64,000 nt of DNA. It comes from Rhyzopertha dominica. Taxonomy: Eukaryota; Arthropoda; Insecta; Coleoptera; Bostrichidae. Of this stretch, positions 49,001 to 60,292 are shown piece after piece (positions within the stretch are counted from its first letter, which is position 1; each line of letters opens with the position of its first letter). A program made the translations under genes and the position numbers. Where the stretch lies: NCBI GenBank assembly GCA_025024175.1, contig QCXZ01000064.1, positions 21,882,286 to 21,946,285 on the forward strand, written 5' to 3'. Under the pieces are notes generated by a model, which did not search any database, was not told the origin of the DNA, and saw nothing but the letters and a program-made list of their open reading frames with translations.

Positions 49001-51465
49001 GTCAGGAAGAAACGTCTAGCTTTTAATAACGCTTTTGCTCGATATAATAGTATAAGGGACTATATTATTTGATTTAAAGCGACACAATCAGTAATGCCTG
49101 CTAGGTGCAATGCTGATATCATATGAGTCAGGAAGATTCGTCTAGCTTCTAATAACGCTTTTGCTCGATATAATAGTATAAGGGACTATGTTGTTCGATT
49201 TAAAGCGACGCAATCTGTTTATGCTTTCTGGGTACAATGCTGGTATTATATGAGTCAGGAAGAAACGTCTAGCTTTTAATAACGCTTATGCTCGATATAA
49301 TAGTATAAGGGACTATATTATTTGATTTAAAGCGACACAATCAGTAATGCCTGCTAGGTGCAATGCTGATATCATATGAGTCAGGAAGATTCGTCTAGCT
49401 TCTAATAACGCTTTTGCTCGATATAATAGTATAAGGGACCATTTTGTTCCATTTAAAGCGACACAACCTGTTAAGCTTGCTGGGTACAATGCTATGCGTC
49501 AGATAGACACGACTAGCTTCTAATAACGCTTTTGCTCGATATAATAGTATAAGGGACTATATTGTTTGATTTAAAGCGATACAATGTGTTATGCTTGCTG
49601 GGTACAATGCTGGTATTATGAGACAGCAGAAAGACGTCTACTTTCTAATAACGCTTTTGCTCGATATAGTAGTATAAGGAACTATGTTCGATTTAAAGCG
49701 ACGCAATCTGTTATGCTTGCTGGGTACAATACTGGTATTATATGAGTCAGGAAGAAACGTCTAGCTTTTAATAACGCTTTTGCTCGATATAATAGTATAA
49801 GGGACTATATTATTTGATTTAAAGCGACACAATCAGTAATGCCTGCTAGGTGCAATGCTGATATCATATGAGTCAGGAAGATTCGTCTAGCTTCTAATAA
49901 CGCTTTTGCTCGATATAATAGTATAAGGGACTATGTTGTTCGATTTAAAGCGACGCAATCTGTTTATGCTTTCTGGGTACAATGCTGGTATTATATGAGT
50001 CAGGAAGAAACGTCTAGCTTTTAGTAACGCTTTTGCTCGATATAGTAGTATAAGGGACTATGTTGTTCGATTTAAAGCGACGCAAACTGTTTATGCTTTC
50101 TGGGTACAATGCTGGTATTATATGAGTCAGGAAGAAACGTCTAGCTTTTAATAACGCTTATGCTCGATATAATAGTATAAGGGACTATATTATTTGATTT
50201 AAAGCGACACAATCAGTAATGCCTGCTAGGTGCAATGCTGATATCATATGAGTCAGNAAGATTCGTCTAGCTTCTAATAATGCTTTTGCTCGATATAATA
50301 GTATAANGNACCATTTTGTTCCATTTAAAGCGACACANCCTGTTAAGCTTGCTGGGTACAATGCTATGCGTCAGATAGACACGACTAGCTTCTAATAACG
50401 CTTTTGCTCGATATAATAGTATAAGGGACTATATTGTTTGATTTAAAGCGATACAATGTGTTATGCTTGCTGGGTACAATGCTGGTTATTATATGAAACA
50501 GCAGAAAGACACGTCTACTTTCTAATAACGCTTTTGCTCGATATAGTAGTATAAGGAACTATGTTCGATTTAAAGCGACGCAATCTGTTATGCTTGCTGG
50601 GTACAATACTGGTATTATATGAGTCAGGAAGAAACGTCTAGCTTTTAATAACGCTTTTGCTCGATATAATAGTATAAGGGATATTATTTGATTTAAAGCG
50701 ACACAATCAGTTATGCCTGCTAGGTGCAATGCTGATATTATATGAGTCAGGAAGATTCGTCTATCTTCTAATAACGCTTTTGCTCGATATAATAGTATAT
50801 GGGACCATTTTGTTCCATTTAAAGCGACACAANCTGTTAAGCTTGCTGGGTACAATGCTATGNGTCAGANAGATACGAATAGCTTCTAATAACGCTTTTG
50901 CTCGATATAATAGTATAAGGGACCATTTTCGATTTAAAGCGACACAATGTTAAGCTTGCTGGATACAATGCTGGTATTATATGAGTCAGGTAGATTCGAC
51001 TAGCTTCTAATAATGCTTGTGCTCGATATAATAGTATAGGGGACCATTTTATTCGATTTTGAGCGACACAACCTTTTAAGCTTGCTGGGTACAATGATGG
51101 TATTAAATGAGTCAGGTATATACGTCTAGCTTATAATAACGCTTTTGCTCGATATAATAGCATAAGGGACTATATTGTTTGATTTAAAGCTACACAATCT
51201 GTTATGCTTATTGGCTACAATGCTGGTATTATATAAGACAGCAGGAAGACACATCTACCTTCTAATTACGCTTTTGCTCGATATAATAGTAGAAGGGACT
51301 ATATTGTTTGATTTAATGCAACACAATCTGTTATGCTTGCTGGGTACAATGCTGATATTATATGTCAGGTAGACACGTCTACCATCTAATAACGCCCTTG
51401 CTTGATATTATAGTATAAGGGACTATATTGTTTGATTTAAAGCGACACAATCTTTTATGCTTTGT

Positions 51466-51829
51466 CTTGCCTTGAGTAGAATACATCTGCAAACTTATTG
51501 GGTTAGAATCACCATACGTAAAGGTAATAATTAAAATCAAAAGATGTTCTACAATTCCGTTAGACTAACGGTGTTTCGACAAATTTTATTTGGCGAACGC
51601 AAGTCCTGATGTGTCTGGCTATGAGTATATTGCTTTGTGTACCATAACGAGATACGAAGTTGCATTGATCAAAGTCGATTTAACTGAAGATCATATGTGC
51701 CTTGAGCAGAATATATCTGCTAACGGATTGTGTAGAAACCACCATGCATACGTAAAGGGATTAATTACAATGAGAAGTTGTCCTATATAATGCTATCAAG
51801 ACTAACGAACTTTCCACAAACGTTCGTTA
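51466..51829. repeat. Spacer between B and inverted A, with a diverged duplication
   Basis: Two related segments (about 51471-51590 and 51698-51828) share TGCCTTGAG.AGAATA.ATCTGC, CATACGTAAAGG and GACTAACG about 227 bp apart. A plus-strand frame from 51590 to 51790 is open across the second one. No domain is recognised. Confidence 0.6.
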
Positions 51830-53763
51830 TGGTATTAGTTTAGCCAAATACGTTATTAGACGGTCGCCTTATATACGATAAACAGTAATGACGATGCTGG
51901 GTCCAGCAAGAGTATATAGTATGCCTTATTAAGTGGAAAGAATAAACTCTTATGGTATGAGTTAAAACCAAATACGTTATTAGAGGATCGCCTTATATAC
52001 CATAAGCTGTAATGAGGAAGCTGCGTCCAGCAAGCGTATATATTATGCCGTATTAAGCGGATAGAATAAACTCGTATGCCATTAGTTTAATCAAATATGT
52101 TATTAGACCGTCGCCTTATATACGGTAAGCTGTAATGACGAAACTGGGTCCAGCAAGCGTATGCCGTAATAACTGGAAAAAATAAACTTTTATGGTATTA
52201 GTTAAAACCAAATACGTTATTAGACGATCGCTTTATATACGATAAGCTGAAATGACGAAGCTGGGTTCCATAGGCCTATATAGTATGTTAAGTGGAAAGA
52301 AAAAACTCTTATGGTATTATTTAAACCCAAATACGTTATTAGACGGTCGCCCTAGCTTATGATAAGCTGTAATGACGAAGCTGGGTCCAGCAAGTGTATA
52401 TAGTATGCCTTATTAAGTGGAAAGCATAAACTCTTATGGTATGAGTTAAAAAGAAATACGTTATTAGAGGATCGCCGTATATACGATAAGCTGTAATGAC
52501 GAAGCTGGGTCCATCAAGCGTATATAGTATGCCGTATTAAGCGGAAAGAATAAACTCTTATGCTATTAGTTTAATCAAATACGTTATTAGACGGTCGCCT
52601 TATATTCGATAAGCTGTAATGACGGAGCTGGGTTCAACAAGCCTATACAGTATGTCGTGTTAAATGGAAAGAATGAACTCTAATGGTATTATTTAAACCC
52701 AAATACGTTTATTAGACGGTCGCCCTAACTTACGATAAGCTGTAATGACGAAGCTGGGTGCAGCAAGCGTATATAGTATGCAGTATTAAGTGGAACGGAT
52801 AAACCCTTAAGGTATTATTTTAAACAAATATGTTTTTAGACGGTCACCTTACATACGATAAGCAGTAATGACGAAGCTGGGTCCAGCAAGCGTATATAGT
52901 ATGCCGTATTAAGTGGAAAGAATAAACTTTTATGGTATTAGTTAAAACCAAATACTTTATTAGACGGTTGCCATAACATACCATAAGCTGCAATGCCGAA
53001 GCTGGGTCCAGCAAGCGTATATAGTANGCCATGNTAAGTGGAAAGAATAAACGCGTATGATATTAGTTTAACCAAATACGTTATTAGGCGGTCATCCTAG
53101 CATACCATAAGCTGTAATGCCGAAGCTGGGTCCGGCAAGCGTATATAGTATGCCCTGTTAAGTGGAAAGAATAAACGCTTATGATATTAGCTTAACCAAA
53201 TACGTTATTAGATGGTCGCCTTATATACGATAAGCTGTAATGACGAATTTGGGCCCAGCAAGCATATATAGCATGCCGTATTAAGTGGAAAGAATAAACC
53301 CTTACAATATTAGTTTAACCATATAAGTTAGTAGACGGTCGTCTTATATACGATAAGCTGTAATGACGAAGCTGGGTCCAGCAAACGTATATAGTATGCC
53401 GTATTAAGTGGAAAGAATAAACTCTTATGGTATTAGTTTAACCAAATACGTTATTAGACGGTCGCCTTAGCATACGATAAGCTGTAATGACGAAGCTGGG
53501 TCCAGCAANCGTATATAGTATGCCGTATTAAGTGGAAAGAATAAACTCTTATGGTATTAGTTAAAACCAAATACGTTATTAGACGGTCGCCCTAGCATAC
53601 GATAAGCTGTAATGACGAAGCTGGGTCCAGCAAGTGTACATAGTATGCAGTATTAAGTGGAAAGAATAAACTCTTTTGGTGTTAGTTTAACCAAATACCT
53701 TATTAGACGGTCGCCTTATATACGATAAGCTGTAATGACGAAGCGGGGTCCAGCAAGCGTATA
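51830..53763 (-). repeat. Satellite A, right array, inverted relative to the left array
   Basis: About 15 units of the 124-bp satellite are seen as the reverse complement: AGCTGTAATGACGAAGCTGG, GGTCCAGCAAGCGTATATAG, TTAAGTGGAAAGAATAAACT and CCAAATACGTTATTAGACGG. The array runs to the mariner-like insertion, and a few bases continue at 56867-56882. Confidence 0.93.
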
Positions 53764-56700
53764 CAGGGTGTCCAGATCTAGCGTAATTCCCTTATAGCTG
53801 TGTTGGATTTGAAGATACTCAAAAGCTTTTTCAACAAAACCGTAATCAAATCATCTTTACATTTTAAAATTATTTTCACATATACAGGGTGTCCCAATTA
53901 TCCTGAACAGCCACCAACTTAATTTTTTTAAACGGAACACCCTGTATATTTTTGCATTTTTGAATTCCTTAACAAAAATGAAGATCAGTTAGTTAACAAC
54001 ACAGGTGGTCTGTCTTGTGCCGTTTTGGAGATAATTTATTTTTTTTGTAAAATTTTACATTTGCAGTGCGCCTGAAAAAGCTCGAAATCTCTGAAACTAA
54101 AAACATCAGAAGACTGTAGTTTTTTTCGTTAAATAGGGCATAAAATGAACTTTATTTTCGATATTCACGAATTTAGTTGAACTAAAATGGTTACCTAATA
54201 AGAATATTTGAATTTTGAAATATTTGATCATGCATAACTTGATTTTTTTAAATGGAACGGTATATTTTTATTTTCATTATCAGAGCCACAATTTAAATCC
54301 CATTCGATTTTATTAAGGTATATAAGTATCTCTTACGGTTTTGTAAATATTTGCTATTTTCTAACTTTTTAGTGGAATTACACAATGTTAAAGTCTAAGA
54401 AGGCTTTGGAAATTTGTTCAAGCATCTTTAAAACAGGTACGTTAATAATTATTGTGTTCTAGTTTTGCTTTTTGTCATCAGAAGCAAAATTTGCTTCTTT
54501 TACAACTTGGTGTAACATATTTTATTTGTATTTCTAACGGTTTAAGATATATTTAGGTTTGTTTGCTTGAATACCTTTTTTAGGTGTTGGGCAATTGTCA
54601 ATTGTTTTATTTTTTCAACATAAAATATTTGCAGCAACGAATACATAAAATTTTAGTGTAAAATAATTATATTGGCTAATATTATTAATAACAAATATGT
54701 GTTTTTTTACAATTAAATTAACATATCGTTACACAAAGAATAGACATTACGAAAGGTGTTCGAAATGTCCGCCATCTTGTTGAATGCACATCCTTATTCT
54801 TGTTTTGAAAGAATCTTCAACATTGGCTAGTATTTCCGGTGCGACTGTTTTGAATGCCGCAATGACCCTTTCTTGCATATTCTGCACTGTAGTTGGTGGA
54901 TCTGCATGAACTTTGTTTTTAATATATCCCCACAAAAAGAAATCGCACGGTGTGAGATCAGGGGATCTAGCAGGGCAATTAACTTCCCCTCCTCTTCCAA
55001 TTCACCGGTGTGGAAACACTGCATCCAAATGATTGCGAACATCTATTGTTACGTGCGCAGGTGCACCCACACCCACATACGCTGTATTACCGCCAAAGGA
55101 ACATCGTCCAGCAACCCAATAAGCTCGTTCTGTAAAAACTCAACGTATGTTCTTCCCGTTAGAGGCCTATCAAAGAAAAATGGTCCGATCACATGATTTC
55201 CGTGAACTCCTCCCCAAACGTTTAGGGACCAACGGTACTGGGGGAAAATATTTTGAGTACGACGAGGATTTACTGTGTTATAATAATGAAAATTGTGAAT
55301 GTTAACGAATCCGTTTTTGTGGAAAGTCGATTCATCACAGAACATCACATATTTAAAAAAGTCTTCATCTTCGTTTAATTGGTTTAGAGCCCACTGACAA
55401 AATTCCATTCTCACAGCATGATCCCTTTGACGAAGTTCTTGATGTAGCTGGGTATGATAAGGATGGTAACTGTATTTCTTTAATATCACATGCACTAACG
55501 CTTTACTAATTTCAGTTAAGCGACTTAATTCTCTTGTGCTTGTAAGTGGATTTTCTTGCACGGAAGCCAAAACCAGAAATTCATTTTCTTCGGTTTTAAG
55601 TAACTTTTTAAATTATAATCCATTTTTCCGGTAGTAATAAATCTTTCCAGAACTCTAGCGAAAGACGCAGCTTGGGGATGGTTCCTATCTGGATAACGCT
55701 CAGTGTAAACCCTCGACGATAACAGAGGATTTCTCTGGCATTCTCCAAGAATAAAAACCATATCTATCAGCTCTTCTCTACTTAACGACATTATTATTTG
55801 TTAGTAATTAACCACCAAACACACTTAGAAACTCACACAACAAACAGAAATGATATTTACTATAAAACAAAAATTGTTTAATATTTTCCATGGCTAACTT
55901 AATTTGTGTAAAGATATCTTTGTTCAAAAAATAATTTTAAAAATCGATTAGTAACACTAAATTTTCAAGAGTGTACTGCTGTTAAGATGTCATGTTGAAA
56001 AAAAAAATAAAACAATTGAGGGTTTATTTACCTGATGCCTCAAAAAAGGTGTCAAAGCAAACAAACCTAAATATGTCTTAAACCGTTAGAAATACAAAGA
56101 AAATATGTTACATCAAATTGTAAAAGAATCAAATTTTGCTTCTGATGACAAAAAGCAAAACTAAAACAAAAAAATTATTAACGTTTTTGTTTTAAAGATG
56201 CACGAGCAAATTTCCAAAGCCTTCTTAGACTTTAACATTGTGTAATTCCACCAAAAATTTAGAAAATAGCAAATATTTACAAAACCGTAAGAGATAGACC
56301 CTAATATACCTGAATAAAATCGAAAGAGATTTAAATTGTGGTTCTGATAATGAAAATAAAAATATACCGTTCTATTTAAAAAAATCAAGTTATCCATGAT
56401 CAAATGTTTCAAAATTCTAATTTTCTTTTTAGGTAACCATTTCAGTTCAAATAAATTAATTAATATCGAAAATAAAGTCCATTTTATGCCCTATCTAACG
56501 CAAAAAACCGCAGTCTTCTAATGTTTTTTGTTTCAGAGATTTCGAGCTTTTTCGGGCGCACTGCAAATGTCGTATTTTACAAAAAAAAAATAAAATATCT
56601 CCAAAACGGCACAAGACAGACCACATGTATGGTTAATAAACTTACCTTCATTTTTGACAAAGAAATAAAAAATGCAAAAATATACAGGGTGTTCCGTTTA

Positions 56701-56864
56701 AAAAAATAAAGTTGGTGGCTGTCCAGGAAAATTGGGACACCCTGTATATGTGAAAATAATTTTAAAATGTAAAGGAAATAATTTGATTACGGTTTTCTTT
56801 AAAAAGTTTGTATCTTCAAATCTAACAGAGCTATAAGGGAATTACGCTAGCTCTGGACACCCTG
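53764..56864. mobile_element. Mariner-like element with about 860-bp inverted arms
   Basis: The ends CAGGGTGTCCAGATCTAGCG and, inverted, CAGGGTGTCCAGAGCTAGCG are flanked by TA (53762-53763 and 56865-56866). Deleting the element restores the satellite phrase CGTATATAGTAT. The inverted arms extend to about 54625 and from about 55990. Each contains a second internal CAGGGTGTCCCAATT tip and an ACACCCTGTATA tip, so the arms are themselves nested. A broken transposase gene occupies the centre. Confidence 0.9.
54747..55791 (-). pseudogene. Mariner/IS630-superfamily transposase, frameshifted
   Basis: From ATG at 55791: an N-terminal helix-turn-helix region with YTERYPDRNHPQAASF, a linker, the first catalytic block FCDESTFHKNGFVN (about 55340), RWSLNVWGGVHGN, then after a frame change a decayed second-Asp region. 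The C-terminal block WGYIKNKVHADPPTT...DGGHFEHL ends at 54747. At least two frame changes (near 55550 and 55045) break the gene. The whole architecture is that of DDE transposases that insert at TA. Confidence 0.88.
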
Positions 56865-56971
56865 TATAGTATACCGTATTAAGTGTTATGCCCGTGGTCG
56901 TAAATAAAACGTTGAATTCATATACTCATACGTTCGTAGATTAAAGGGTTCTTAATTAATTAATATCCTCT

Positions 56972-57232
56972 TCAAGCTATAACAAAATGGAAACTGAATG
57001 GTAAACACTTATAACTCCAAAAAGAATAATAAAACTTACAGTAAGAATTAAGATGATTTTCACAACAGAAAAACAAACTTTGCGATTTCCGCATATCACG
57101 TCTAGAGGCCTTAAACAACTTTTTCATACGTTGATAATCTCGAGGAACGGTTACAAAAATTTTGTTAACTGTACTGACTGAAGTACTTTTATAACCATGT
57201 ACAAAACAACACTTGTTTTGTTTTCCATACAT
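56972..57232 (-). CDS. THAP-domain exon (probable first exon)
   Basis: From ATG at 57232 the frame reads MYGKQNKCCFVHGYKSTS, IFVTVPRDYQRMKK and FFCCENHLN. This matches a THAP-like zinc finger of the insect type with a V-P-R/K-D core and C-C-E-x-H. A good donor (T/GTAAGTTT) occurs near 57044, just after the zinc-ligand His, so only about 63 codons are probably coding. The next exon would lie at lower coordinates, where mariner and satellite A are found. It may be a relic of an element split by the satellite locus. Confidence 0.55.
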   Translation of the reverse strand: MYGKQNKCCFVHGYKSTSVSTVNKIFVTVPRDYQRMKKLFKASRRDMRKSQSLFFCCENHLNSYCKFYYSFWSYKCLPFSFHFVIA

Positions 57233-57496
57233 AATAGATGCTTATAAAACTACACAAATCACTTTTTGGTGCGACCTCTTACACCATCCTTTCAATAAAC
57301 ACCACACAAAAGCTTTTCCGATACAGGACTGATACTACACCATTAAACAGCATGCTCCTTGGTAATGTTTACATGACACTTGACGTCACGAGTTGAATAA
57401 CCTTGGATAGAAGCGTTTTGGCGGTGACTCTTAAGATTCGAATTTCAGACATGATATTCTCTAAATAAATAATCTGCCCTGGTCAGTCCACTCTCA

Positions 57497-57538
57497 CCCT
57501 GCGACTAGTTTCGCCCTGTTGGGGCTCATCAGGCAGGG
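57497..57538 (-). ncRNA. Hammerhead ribozyme motif, copy 1 (intact core)
   Basis: Minus strand in order: CCCTGC, CTGATGA, GCCC-CAACA-GGGC, GAAA, CTAGTC, GCAGGG. Stem I (CCCTGC/GCAGGG) is 6 bp, stem II (GCCC/GGGC) 4 bp, and helix III is the minimal AC/GT with a TA loop. The predicted cleavage site is after GTC. All conserved core bases are present. The very short helix III is typical of Penelope-type and retrozyme hammerheads. Confidence 0.8.
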
Positions 57539-57773
57539 GTAGAGAGCAAACCGACCATGGCAGACCGTCACCTATAACCGCGGCGAGCGGACTGGTTGAA
57601 AGGAGAATAGGAGGGCAGATGCCCTCAGTGCCATCTATGCGGAACTCTGCGAGCTAGACGGTCTATAATTCTGATAGACACCTACCTAGTGCAGGTTCCT
57701 AGCGATGACTCCGGGGAGGCTCCCCGTATAGCATTGATTAAATAAATAATCTGCCCTGGTCAGTCCACTCTCA

Positions 57774-57815
57774 CCCTGCGCCTAGTTTTGCCCTGTTGGG
57801 GCTTATCAGGCAGGG
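57774..57815 (-). ncRNA. Hammerhead motif, copy 2 (core mutated)
   Basis: It aligns with copy 1, but CTGATGA has become CTGATAA and GCGAAAC has become GCAAAAC, and the cleavage triplet GTC is GGC. It should be inactive. Confidence 0.75.
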
Positions 57816-58050
57816 GTAGAGAGCAAACTGACCATGGCAGACCGTCACCTATAACCGCGGCGGGCGGACTGGTTGAAAGGAGAATAGGAGGGCAGATGCC
57901 CTCAGTGCCATCTATGCGGAACTCTGCGAGCTAGGCGGTCTATAACTCTGATAGACACCTACCTAGTGCAGGTTCCTAGCGATGACTCCGGGGAGGCTCC
58001 CCGTATAGCATTGATTAAATAAATAATCTGCCCTGGTCAGTCCACTCTCA

Positions 58051-58092
58051 CCCTGCGACTAGTTTCGCCCTGTTGGGGCTCATCAGGCAGGG
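58051..58092 (-). ncRNA. Hammerhead ribozyme motif, copy 3 (intact core)
   Basis: Identical to copy 1 over the ribozyme: CTGATGA, stem II GCCC/GGGC, GAAAC, GTC, with stem I CCCTGC/GCAGGG. Confidence 0.8.
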
Positions 58093-58313
58093 GTAGAGAG
58101 CAAACTGACCATGGCAGACCGTCACCTATAACCGCGGCGGGCGGACTCAAGTTTCCGCTGCACTAGGTAGGTGTCTATCAGAGTTATAGACCGCCTAGCT
58201 CGCAGAGTTCCGCATAGATGGCACTGAGGGCATCTGCCCTCCTATTCTCCTTTCAACCAGTCCGCCCGCCGCGGTTATAGGTGACGGTCTGCCATGGTCA
58301 GTTTGCTCTCTAC

Positions 58314-58355
58314 CCCTGCCTGATGAGCCCCAACAGGGCGAAACTAGTCGCAGGG
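58314..58355 (+). ncRNA. Hammerhead ribozyme motif, inverted copy (intact core)
   Basis: Plus strand: CCCTGC, CTGATGA, GCCC-CAACA-GGGC, GAAA, CTAGTC, GCAGGG. Same core and stems as copies 1 and 3, in the opposite orientation. Confidence 0.8.
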
Positions 58356-58400
58356 CGAGAGTGGACTGACCAGGGCAGATTATTTATTTAATCAATGCTA

Positions 58401-59800
58401 TACCTACAAATATTTTTTTGTTTTTTTTTAATATGTCGTACGATATATATGCACTTCAAGTTTCATTTTACCAAAGACGATTTTATAAGACTGTCCAACG
58501 TTATAGGAATACCTCAGCAGTATTAATGAATATTAACAGATGGCGTATGATGTTAAGGTTAGGTACGTATAAAATAAAGAAAATACGAGCCTGGGGAGTT
58601 GTAAGTGGCGGACCCTGTATATGTCGTTGATCGTCAACCAACGATAATGCATATACCATAATTTGTGCCAAAATACCATAATATTTTGAAGTTGATACCA
58701 TAATTTATGAAGCAGGGCCTGGCAACATTGGGCGCGTCCAAGTTTAACATTGCGTTGATCAATCTTATAAAATCGTCTTTGATTTTACGTAATTTTCAAA
58801 AAAAGTGATAATACCCAATTCCCTTATTATATGGGTAATTAATAACTATAAGCACTGTGATGTAAATAAACCGTGGCAGTTAACATTGCAATCCTGCAAT
58901 ACTGATCTGTGTTCTGAGCATTTGAGGTTATGTTTCATTGTTTACATTTGTTGTTCCCAGGGTACACTCATATCAACCAACTGTGCCAAACGCTGTGCAG
59001 TTGTTTAGTTGTGTGTTACAGGCTTCGATCGAAGGACCCACTTGATCACTTCCGATTTTCAAACGTACGAACTTTCTATCGAATAGCCTTTCGATCGTAT
59101 AGCCCGTCACGACAGTTATTTAGAGATCAGTGATGTAGGAACTTTACGCATATAGAACATAAATTGGGATTAAGACAACAATACAATACAACTACCAAAT
59201 AAAGAAANAAAGATGGAAAATCAAATAGTTAGTAAATTTTNGACTTAATTATTATTGGTTACATCCTACCATCGAGAAAGTTCATCAAGTCGATTAGAAA
59301 CNGAAAAGTGCAATCCAACAAATAATGAGAATATAAATAAGAGAAAATTGTTAATGGTAACATCGTAAAATCGATAAATATCAGTGCTTAGAGAAACTCA
59401 TGGTATTGCAAATACGAAAAAAAGAAGGAAAATGTCTATTTACCTGTTGTTACAGTAGGTAGGATCGTTTGTGTAGTTTGTGATACACAATGAACCTGCA
59501 AAGCAGGAATGAAACTACTTACAAAGACCTATGAATGTTTCCGCACATAATAAACTGTACTCTTTTTTAATCGGGATTAAATTATTTTTTGGCATATCAG
59601 TACCTACCTACATCTTATTACGACGCACCGCTTTTATCCACTGCATTCTGTATTTCCTTTTTCATCGATGAATTGTGTAAAAATGCAGGTCAGGATTTTT
59701 TCGTTCAGTATTAGTGCAATCGTTGTCTGAATTATTATTCAGACAACGGTGCAATATACTACTTAACAATTTCATGTAGAACATTTTTTGTTAACTCAAT
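58401..59800. other. AT-rich stretch with a possible THAP tail
   Basis: No gene is supported. At about 58880-58945 the plus strand reads W-Q-L-T..CNTDLCSEHLRLCFI, weakly like the C-terminal C-x2-H of a THAP domain. A hairpin GTTGTCTGAAT/ATTCAGACAAC lies near 59720-59750. The open frame 58418-58630 ends in an ACCCTGTATA mariner-like phrase. Confidence 0.35.
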
Positions 59801-59801
59801 A

Positions 59802-60008
59802 GGGCCTGTTTCTCTTCTCTTTGTTAAAGTTGATGTTAACTAAAATCTTTGAATATAGAGTGTACACTCTATATTCAAAGCTAAAATTAACCCAGTAACC
59901 CTGACAACACCTTAAATTGAGGTATGCGATTTGTTTAAATTTAAAAAACAGGGTTGATTTTAGTTTAAAATGAGGTATTTATTAAAATAGAGAAGAGAAA
60001 TCGGCCCC
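59802..60008. mobile_element. Small MITE with GGGCC...TTTCTCTTCTCT inverted ends
   Basis: The ends GGGCCTGTTTCTCTTCTCTT and, inverted, GGGGCCGATTTCTCTTCTCT pair over about 27 bp. The interior holds a perfect 34-bp palindrome (59847-59880). The tips resemble PIF/Harbinger-type MITEs, but no clear target duplication was found. Confidence 0.6.
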
Positions 60009-60292
60009 AGAATGTTCACCAATGCTTTCAAACAAATACAAGTGTCACCCGATTTTTGCCAGAAGCTGCCGCTACGTGGCACTACTTGAGCTACTTATCA
60101 AGCCTATAGCTTGTATGTACTAACACACTATTTTATCACTTATCAGTAATGTACTTTGTTTGCGAAAGAGTACACTACACAACAATTTTAATTAATACAT
60201 AAAAAATATGTGAGAGAACTATTAATCTAGTCTAATTAATAAATAATACTCATTGAAACTTGATCCTAGCTTTTTGTGTGTGTACTTGTTAC

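Larger units (their letters stand above)
44089..51465 (+). repeat. Satellite B, right array, with higher-order repeats
   Basis: It continues the 127-bp satellite in the same orientation as the left array, interrupted by a solo LTR (45261-45511) and a MITE (45625-46026). Between about 47.2 and 50.9 kb a variant unit with CTATGCGTCAGATAG recurs at 47991, 48744, 49493 and 50365, spaced 753, 749 and 872 bp. This is a six- to seven-monomer higher-order repeat. Confidence 0.94.
57463..58400. repeat. 277-bp repeat cluster: three direct units plus one inverted unit, with hammerheads
   Basis: AATCTGCCCTGG recurs at 57471, 57748 and 58025 (277-bp spacing); the third unit stops near 58147. An inverted unit runs from about 58157 to 58398. 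Units are joined by AATAAATAAT-rich tails. Each unit carries a hammerhead ribozyme motif, on the minus strand in the direct units and the plus strand in the inverted unit. The mixed direct and inverted tandem layout resembles Penelope-like terminal repeats or animal retrozymes. Confidence 0.92.

Noticed and set aside
31360..53763. CRISPR-like array
   Set aside because: The repeats are contiguous satellite monomers of 124-127 bp without short repeats and unique spacers, in a eukaryotic genome.
57463..58400. Ordinary satellite or rRNA-like repeat
   Set aside because: There are only four units with one inverted, and the sequence does not match rRNA. The hammerhead core and paired stems explain the conserved block better.
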